64,000 nucleotides of DNA, taken from assembly GCF_964340395.1 (NCBI RefSeq), contig NC_135554.1:22787592-22851591 (forward strand). Direction: 5' to 3'. Below the pieces are notes generated by a model that did not search any database, had not been told where the DNA came from, and saw nothing but the letters and a program-made list of their open reading frames with translations. The translations under genes were made by a program, and so were the position numbers. Origin of the DNA: Glandiceps talaboti (lineage: Eukaryota > Hemichordata > Enteropneusta > Spengelidae). Below, in pieces: positions 56,870 to 64,000 of this stretch; the first letter of the stretch is position 1, and each line of letters opens with the position of its first letter.

Positions 56870-59010
56870 TAGTCTGCCTGGGGGTGGGGGGGGGGGACTA
56901 TTATAATGGACTCTGTGTCCATCCATCATGGGTTTGAAATACATGAGTTCTCAGACATGCAATATCCTATTTTGATAATTGACTCTGAAGGCCTAGGTTA
57001 AAGGTCAATGTCTTTAAGGAAACCTTGTATTTGATAATAGGGGGTAGACATTTTAATGGAGTTTCTATGTATTAGACACTTTGTCATATTTGTTTGTTGC
57101 CAATTTCTTTTAAATCGTGTCCACAGGTAATGTAGGAAAAGAAAACTTTGATATACAAAGATATATACAAGTATTACTTTCAGTGATCATATCACTTTTT
57201 ACTTAATGGTGGCCATATTTGAATCATAACTAAAAAATGAGCGACCCTTGACATTGGTCAGTTATCAAAATCAAACATTTCTCGCATATTCTATAGAAAA
57301 ATGCATTGTCCCTTAATATCATAAAAATCCTAAAAAGTTTGTGGAATATTATTTGCCAACTTTACACCTACACTGACAAAAAAGTCATTGAAATTCTCGA
57401 CAACATCAGCTTGGTCTGTCACGATGTAATCACTTCCATTCATATTGACCTTTAGATGGTCTGGTAATTTATCTGGGCAGGTCTTCTTGCCAAGCACATC
57501 ACCGATTACATTCCATAACCTGTCACCCTGGTTTACAGTAAATAAATTAGGATAGTAATTCTTTTTAGTAATTCTAATAACACATGCACTTTTTAGTATT
57601 TATTTATTTGGCCAATGCAAGTGAACCATATTCTGTGCGTGTGTGTGTGTGTGTGTTGGTTGGTTGCACTACAGACGTCATTTGGGTAAAATCTGATTTT
57701 TTGGTTAAAAAATAAGCACAAAAACTACTTGTCAAGTTGGTCTGAAATTTGGTGGAATATTCTTAGGGATGTGTAGTTGAAGAATTGTTCATGATATGGT
57801 GATGCCATCAATGATAAGGTCTAACAAAATGTATGTTTGGTTAAATTGGGAAACTTGGTTAGGATGTTTTGAGGGGTGTGTAGATAAAAAACTGTTCAGT
57901 ACATGTGGATTTCATCAGTGATAAACAAGTGAAGGGTTAAAAATGTGAATTTTGGTCAAAGTCTATCTCGAAACCTATTGGCCCCAGCAACCATGACCAA
58001 ACCCTTTAATAGCAATGACCAAATTCAAGTATATTTGCAAACATAACATTATTTGGTAAGCATGTGAGTAAACATTAAAAAATGTGCAAAAATTTGCCTA
58101 GCAGCAAGACCACGCTCATAGCAACAGCCAAATGATGCCACATGTTGCAAAGATAACAAGGCAGCACCCTTCAAATAATTGATTTTTTTGTGTTAAATTT
58201 TGACTCGGAAGGTAAAGGTCTGAGTCAAATATAAGGATAGTAAGATACTAACAGAACGGTCATATCAGCAGAAGGGGAACATCTTATACTACATAGAAGT
58301 AGACACTTGAATGAAATCCATGTATGTCTTGTGTTTCCAGAGCTGTTAAACAAATTGATTTTTACACCAAATATGGCTGCCATTCAGTAGAAATGTGACA
58401 TGAATGCCAAATTTTATACTTGTGACCAAGGTCTTAGAAAATATTGGTCACACCTAAATACCACAAAATTCAGGAATATACGAGTAGAGAATTGACCCTG
58501 AATTCGAAGGTCAAGGTCAAAAGTCAAGATCCTAAAAAACGCTTACACCTGATAATATTGGGATAGACACTTGAAAGGAGTCAATCAATATGTATTACAG
58601 TTTTTGAGTCATGCAGCAAGTGTTATGATTTTTGCTGCAAATATGGCCACCATTCAGTAAAATGTGAGAAGAGCACCGAAAGTAGTGGTTGGTATTATTC
58701 TCTTCTATATTACCTGTGACATGATTTAAAAGAAAATAGCATCATTTATTGTCTGCAAGAAAAGGCTTAATTTTGACATTGTCATTTGAAGGTCAAAGGT
58801 TTAACGGTTAATATCTTTAAAGAAAGATTTTACCTGATAATGTGGGGTAGACACTTGAATGGAGTCTATGGTTTACAGTTTTTGAATAATGTAGTAAAAT
58901 ATCTTTTTTGTCGACAAATATGGCCGTCATCAGTGAAATTAGCTTTATTATGTAACTATAAAATATAAGGGGAGATCTCCCATTATATCTCAATGGTTGA
59001 ATAAATTAAG
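56870..59010. repeat. Dispersed repeats downstream of POLR1A
   Basis: 56872-57300 and 58190-58980 are relatives of the 45062-46150 repeat (GGACTATTATAATGG, GAAGGTCAAGGTCAA, TAGACACTTGAA). 57640-58160 is a decayed relative of the 35912 element: TG run, AAAACTACTTGTCAAGTTGG, AGCAACCATGACC and CATAGCAACAGCC. A run of G lies at 56885-56896. No gene is visible. Confidence 0.65.
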
Positions 59011-60290
59011 TAAAACAAAATACCTAAACCTGAAAAGGGGATAATGAATATCAACATTGTTGATTATTTTGGTCATGTTTAACTGCAGTCTTTGTTTCAT
59101 CCATTGTGCCGGATGTAAGGTATTAAAGAGTATTCGTTGCCAATACTGAGTCAATTTACCGATGGGGTGGCTGTTATAATGTGAGAGAAATAGTACCAGC
59201 TGTTACGCTGTGAAATAGTTAATTATATAGTGCGTTCGTTGATTGTAAACATTGCCATTTTGTTTAAAATGACCAATGTTACAAAACAGTATTAAAATTT
59301 ATTTACGTAACATGCCAACGTCAATCACACACGGACAATCTGTACGATAAGCGTGTGGTACACTTTACATGTTGTGGACACGTGTGTGTTGCAGTAGTGT
59401 GTTTACACAGGTTTACATTTGCTGTGTATACCCTAACCTTATAGTTGACAACATCATAATATTTATATGAATGGTAGTTTGACAAATATAAGGAATTCGA
59501 AGACAAAAGTGTGTATTTTTAGCACCAGTTGTAAAACTTTATTTAGCAAATGTAAATGATACACACCATCAGAATACGTTGATAGTTAGACATTCCTATT
59601 GAAATTCCACTCAATATTCGCACTGTAGAATACATTGATTGATTGATTGGCCATAAAACTTAACTTAAAATGTTAAATATTTCAGTCTGTTGAGGGTATT
59701 GCTATGACAAACACAGAATTCAGCAAGTAAGTAATACAGAGGCACTCAAAATATATGTGTGTGTGTGACATTTTTATCTAAAAACTATCGTCACCATGTA
59801 GAATTAATTAGCTATTTTATTTTTGTACCTACACATGATGTACAATTATATCAAACCACCTATACCTTTTAATATAGTTCAATGTGATTTCTTTTTAAAT
59901 ATTTTCTTTTACAAAAACTACTTTGAATGTTGTTTTTGTGAATCGGAATTATAGCTGGACACAACGTTCATTTCATGTTTTTCCGGGCACAAAGAGAACG
60001 ATATTCTCTTGACGAAAAATTATATTGGACATCGACATTTATATTTGTGGTGGACAACACAATTTGACATGAATGTTAATAATTCAATAACATATTGAAT
60101 CATTATTGAAAAAAAAATATTGGTATAGCCAAACATTTCTATAAAATTATTTAAAACTACACACTAACCAAGGTAACCAAGGCAACCGTGGTACATAGTG
60201 AATTCTTACATTTCCTTAACTAATCATTTGCTCAACTGTGCAGAATAGATTCCTTCATCCATGCAGACTTAAGTCCGAGAGAATGGGTAC
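59010..60290. other. Intergenic stretch, no feature
   Basis: The interval is AT-rich. One exon-like scrap (acceptor TTTCAG at 59686, donor at 59728) codes for only about 13 residues without recognisable similarity. Otherwise I see nothing. Confidence 0.5.
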
Positions 60291-60294
60291 TAAT

Positions 60295-60480
60295 ATGGAC
60301 ACCGTGCATGGACACACATACGTCATATGGACACCATGCACGAACAGTATGCACGGACACACATACGTCAGATGAACACTATGCACGAACAGTATGCACG
60401 GACACACACGCGTCATATGAACACTACGCGTACGCACGAACAGTATGCACGGACACACGTACGCCATATGAACACTATAA
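60295..60480 (+). repeat. About 47-bp minisatellite, four copies
   Basis: Units share GGACACACATACGTCATATG, AACACTATGCACGAACAGTA and TGCAC. ACGT occurs in each copy. Open frames on both strands across it are artefacts of the repeat. Confidence 0.88.
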
Positions 60481-61141
60481 CGAACAGCTGCATGGTTTAC
60501 TGAAGTTACCTATATACTGCACTTGTCTAATATTATCATAGCAAAATGCGGGTTGTATATCAAGCATTTCTTTCGATAATAAGCAAATATGCAACATATT
60601 AAAGCTAAAATATTCATGATATATTAATTATACCTTACTACCTAATATTATATTGTTTGAAGTGTTATGATTATTCATACATGACACGCAACTAATACAA
60701 CCAGCGAAAAATCACAGGTGCGTTTGCTTGCCTTGTGGTACGCATGAATGAGACAAAGTTCATGCATGGTTCATGCAAAGACATACAATGTAATTACTGT
60801 CTGTAACTTATCCAAATATAAACATCACATAACCCCAGATCCAACAACTTCGTTTACTTGTAGAACACTACACATTATAATGTTCGCCTCCGACTTGCAT
60901 TAACATTTCCACAGATTTATACAAACCGATAAAAGCATCATTTGAATCGTTGTTTTTGTATCAGTTGTAGTGCTGTTATTTTACTTATCATTTTGTTTTT
61001 GCGTAAAGTCTTTCCACTTCATTCAAGAAAACACGTTGGTGTTGTTGTTTTTTCGCTGGTTGTATTATTTCAACTACTTATTTACCTGGAACTGGTATCA
61101 GACCAGAGACAGATTAAAATATATTCTGTAAATATGTCATT

Positions 61142-62296
61142 TTACTCATTTGTGTTTAAATATTCTTTGCTATTATTTATTTCTTGATTACTATTTATTT
61201 CCGTACTATTATCGTGTTGTCCTACATTATCTAATTCCTTTTGATAAAGGAGTGCAGTTTCCTCTTCGTTCTTCGGGTGGAGCTTGTGCCACCACGTGTC
61301 CACAGCAACGAAAATTGTTGCTATAAAAATCAAGATGGCTCCTGCAAGATCGAACTTCGTCGGCTTCATTTCCAGCCAAAAGTTTTGTAGTAGAAAGGCA
61401 ACAAATATCGAAATATTCCGTACTACCGTGACAGTGGGTGCATCCTGTACTTCCAAAGCTCGGTAAAGCGAATAAAAAGATATTGTGTATGTAACAGACA
61501 TGCCTATCAAGTATCCGATGACATGCGACTGTTTAATCTCCCAAATGGCATCTTTCGCCACACACAACAGAACTACGCTAAATATTAGAGACATCATCCC
61601 TGCATAGAAGATAACATTTAGTGGATTAACGCGTTGCATGAGCGATCGAGAAGCGACCAATACAATTGCCAGTAGCACCGCAGCGCCACTAATTAAACCG
61701 TAACCGATAGATAAATTTTCGGTGTCACCATACCCGAGTGACCAATGAGAACCGAATATGAAAGGTGGTCGGATTAACAGGAAAACTCCGATGAAATCTA
61801 TGACAACCGCAATTATTCCAATGGGTCTCCACTTCTCATTGATGCAAAGTGTTGACAAAATGGTTGCTGCAATCGCAGTGATTCCACTTAGCAATGCAAC
61901 ACCGGTTCCTGGAGGTAAATACGAGAAAGCCACCGTCTGCAAGATAATGACGATAGCTCTTCCTGAACCAGCCAGTATTGTCAACACTGTATCCTTCTTA
62001 CTCTGGTCTGTAAATGGCGATACTTTGTAATATATCAGGAAAGGAATGACCACTAGTGTTAGTGGCAAACAAGTTAGAAATACGGTCTGTGAACGGGATA
62101 ATCCTGCACCGACAGAGACGTGGGTGAATGCAGATGTTGTAGCTATAGTGACACCGGAAAGTAAAGCCATGAATACGCCTTCTAAATTCTTAAGGTGTCC
62201 ACCGATGGTTGAACCATTTCCATCTTGTTTGCCTTGTTCCGAGTCAGCTCCATTGCTCTGGACCGCTGCACCATTAGGCACATCCGAGGATTTCAT
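61142..62296 (-). CDS. SLC35G-type EamA/DMT transporter, intronless
   Basis: One uninterrupted frame codes 384 aa. After a polar N-terminus (1-36) ten hydrophobic segments can be placed at about 38-58, 71-90, 103-122, 129-150, 158-176, 196-216, 227-247, 258-279, 288-306 and 316-336, followed by a hydrophilic tail. This is the two-times-five EamA fold of the drug/metabolite transporter superfamily. Family-like features are FSYLPPGTGVALLSGIT after helix 3, an NEKWRPIG loop before helix 5, and YRALEVQDAPTVTVVRNISI before helix 9. Closest by pattern are SLC35G1-like proteins; SLC35F/G members are mostly orphan in substrate, so none is assigned. The ATG at 62296 has A at -3. No splice junction breaks the frame, which fits a single-exon gene or an old retrocopy that stayed intact. 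Confidence 0.85.
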   Translation of the reverse strand: MKSSDVPNGAAVQSNGADSEQGKQDGNGSTIGGHLKNLEGVFMALLSGVTIATTSAFTHVSVGAGLSRSQTVFLTCLPLTLVVIPFLIYYKVSPFTDQSKKDTVLTILAGSGRAIVIILQTVAFSYLPPGTGVALLSGITAIAATILSTLCINEKWRPIGIIAVVIDFIGVFLLIRPPFIFGSHWSLGYGDTENLSIGYGLISGAAVLLAIVLVASRSLMQRVNPLNVIFYAGMMSLIFSVVLLCVAKDAIWEIKQSHVIGYLIGMSVTYTISFYSLYRALEVQDAPTVTVVRNISIFVAFLLQNFWLEMKPTKFDLAGAILIFIATIFVAVDTWWHKLHPKNEEETALLYQKELDNVGQHDNSTEINSNQEINNSKEYLNTNE

Positions 62297-62978
62297 TTTC
62301 AGTTCGTTAGCCTGTGCAAGGAGATCTAGAACGATTGATTGACTGTTCGCTCAGTGTTTATTGTCCATTCCAGATCAGCCATAGGCGTGGGCTTACTTGT
62401 ACAATCACAGAGCTGACATGTTCCAATACTGCATCCAACTATCAGATCTGCTTTATCTATGTATGATGGTGTGATTTGGGTCTATATATAACTTTCTGAT
62501 TCTGTGCAGACATCTGTCGACAAATGACGAAATTCGTCTCATCTGTTAAAGATTAAGCAAACCTGAACAGTTCCATGCAACATATGTACCATTGTCTTCT
62601 GAGCAACGAGATGAATCTCTGTCTTTGTAATCTGTCACAGATGAAATCAAGAAACGAAGCGACGGTGTCTATATTTAGGATCAGAACAACTAAATGTGTT
62701 CGTCCCGTGCGTATCATCCCGGTTGACTATAATTCTGTCAATACATGTTAGCGGATGGTGAACATTGACTTCAGTTTGTCGTTTAGAATAAATTAATTGA
62801 CAGAATGACAACAAATTAACATTATAATGAACACAGTGCCTGAATCATATGAATGTAATACACGTGATCGTCACTAATATACATTAGGGGTGACCTCTTT
62901 ATTTGTTATGTTTCCCACGAAACACCTTGAAAAATAGGGGTTGTTCAGTCGGTAAAAAGAAAAAAAAATGTATGTATA
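62297..62978. other. 5' flank of the transporter gene, no feature
   Basis: This region would hold the leader and promoter of the minus-strand transporter gene. I find no TATA box at a convincing place, no exon chain and no repeat. The microsatellite begins at 62979. Confidence 0.4.
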
Positions 62979-63190
62979 CGTGCGCGCGTGTATGTATGTA
63001 TGTATGTATGTATGTATGTATGTATGTATGTATGTATGTATGTATGTATGTATGTATGTATGTATGTATGTATGTATGTATGTATGTATGTATGTATGCA
63101 TGCATGCATGCATGCATGCATGCATGCATGCATGTATGTATGTATGTATGTATGTATGTATGTATGTATGTATGTATGTATGTATGTATG
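62979..63190. repeat. TATG / CATG tetranucleotide microsatellite
   Basis: About 50 units of TATG (ATGT) with a central block of CATG at 63097-63133. Frames open on both strands across it are artefacts. Confidence 0.97.
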
Positions 63191-63522
63191 TGTGTGTTTG
63201 TGTGCCTCTGTGTATGTGTGCCTGTGTTGTCGCCATCTTACAACCAATGTCGTTGTAATATTTTTTTTCTGATCTGACTGAAAAAGGCATACGTCATTTT
63301 AAACATAATTTGGTCATATCTTCTAAAATATAGGATCATAAGAAACATAGAAATAAAACCGGCCCATCGTTACAATGCGGCAGGGACTCATAATAGTTTA
63401 ACATTGTTTTGTTAATCAGGCTGCCATGGTCGAATAAGATCATACGATTACGTTGTACTACGCTTTGAGATTGTTAATGAAGGACACAAATTGCGGAAAA
63501 GGTGAACAGAGCGTTACTTATC

Positions 63523-63523
63523 T

Positions 63524-63558
<35 letters not shown>
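63523..63558. repeat. GA microsatellite
   Basis: About 18 GA units lie some 70 bp upstream of the candidate exon at 63600-63632. GA runs near promoters are common, but no function is shown here. Confidence 0.95.
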
Positions 63559-63561
<3 letters not shown>

Positions 63562-63599
63562 CACCTATGTTAGTGATGATAGTGACTAATCTTTCCTTG

Positions 63600-63632
63600 A
63601 AATTGACAGCCTGACAGCCTGCAAGATGGCGG
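63600..63632 (+). promoter_or_regulatory. Possible first exon / YY1-type start of another gene
   Basis: GCAAGATGGCGG matches the YY1 element AAGATGGCGGC typical of transcription-start regions and is followed at once by a donor, GTGAGG at 63633. An ATG at 63626 would code M-A before the splice. No downstream exon is visible before the window ends. Confidence 0.3.
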
Positions 63633-63921
63633 GTGAGGGTGCTTAGGAAAGTCAACTGAATTTCTTCCTTGATGGCTGTTACATTTACCGACTTTCCATG
63701 AAGCGTTTACGACCTCTTAATATTCTGTCCATCGTGCCATGGTGTAAATAGCTTGCTAGATCTAAGCAGGTGGTGTATAGAATAATAATTGTGCAGTCAA
63801 CTTTTTACTGGTTAGGTGCTTCCTTGTTATTCTGGCTTATGCGTGTATCAGACCAAGCTACTACCGTCATGGTTTTTGACCCCTTCATGAAGATCACATT
63901 TACAATACACCTAATAGCTTT

Positions 63922-64000
63922 TTAGCCCCCCCCCCCCCCGACTTTTACAGTGGGTTACACTCGTCCGTGTATGCATGCCTCCGTATGTGTCTGTGAGTCC
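63922..64000 (+). repeat. Start of a dispersed repeat of the 45062 / 56870 family
   Basis: TTTTTAGCCCCC with a C run, GACTTTTACAGTGGG and CGTCCGTGTATGCATGCCTC recall the opening of the repeats at 45070 and 56878. The copy runs off the right edge. Confidence 0.5.

Noticed and set aside
59687-59727. Exon-like scrap with acceptor and donor (SVEGIAMTNTEF)
   Set aside because: Too short, no partner exons and no similarity to the end of POLR1A, which is already complete.
62874-63290. Long ORFs on both strands across the TATG/CATG run
   Set aside because: Pure tetranucleotide repeat; the translated products are only MYVC or HTYI repeats.

Overview
The window is animal nuclear DNA. It is AT-rich and intron-dense, with short exons bounded by GT/AG, and it is crowded with microsatellites, minisatellites, tRNA-derived SINE pieces, MITEs and cut-and-paste transposons. 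There is no operon, CRISPR or phage signal. Protein similarity and repeat style suggest a marine invertebrate, possibly a hemichordate-like or other non-vertebrate deuterostome. That placement is an inference, not something the sequence proves.

Layout. (1) 1-2342, + strand: the last four exons of OMA1, the mitochondrial inner-membrane stress protease; its HExxH exon lies off the left edge. (2) 2343-7791: intergenic repeats, including a 152-bp MITE with a perfect 9-bp target duplication. (3) 7792-12815, - strand: AEBP2, a zinc-finger accessory subunit of Polycomb complex PRC2, complete in four coding exons (252 aa) plus a likely 5' noncoding exon. (4) 12816-13020: a likely bidirectional promoter shared with the next gene. 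(5) about 13020-56690, + strand: POLR1A, the largest subunit of RNA polymerase I. Thirty-four coding exons join in frame (5277 nt, 1758 aa). Its introns carry most of the mobile DNA. One 10.45-kb intron (34087-44538) holds a 545-bp tandem duplication, and a 2673-bp transposon sits in one copy of it. (6) 56387-61141: decayed tandem copies of the last POLR1A exon, then dispersed repeats. (7) 61142-62296, - strand: an intronless ten-helix EamA/DMT transporter of the SLC35G type. (8) 62297-64000: microsatellites and a possible first exon of another gene near 63626.

The genes do not form a pathway. OMA1 acts in mitochondrial quality control, AEBP2 in H3K27 methylation, POLR1A in rRNA synthesis and the SLC35G-like protein in membrane transport. 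The most unusual features are the transposon whose empty site is preserved in the neighbouring duplicate, three cases in which the 3' end of a POLR1A exon recurs as decayed tandem copies just downstream, large inverted-repeat organisation in the 10-kb intron, and an unrecognised 178-codon ORF inside an intron.
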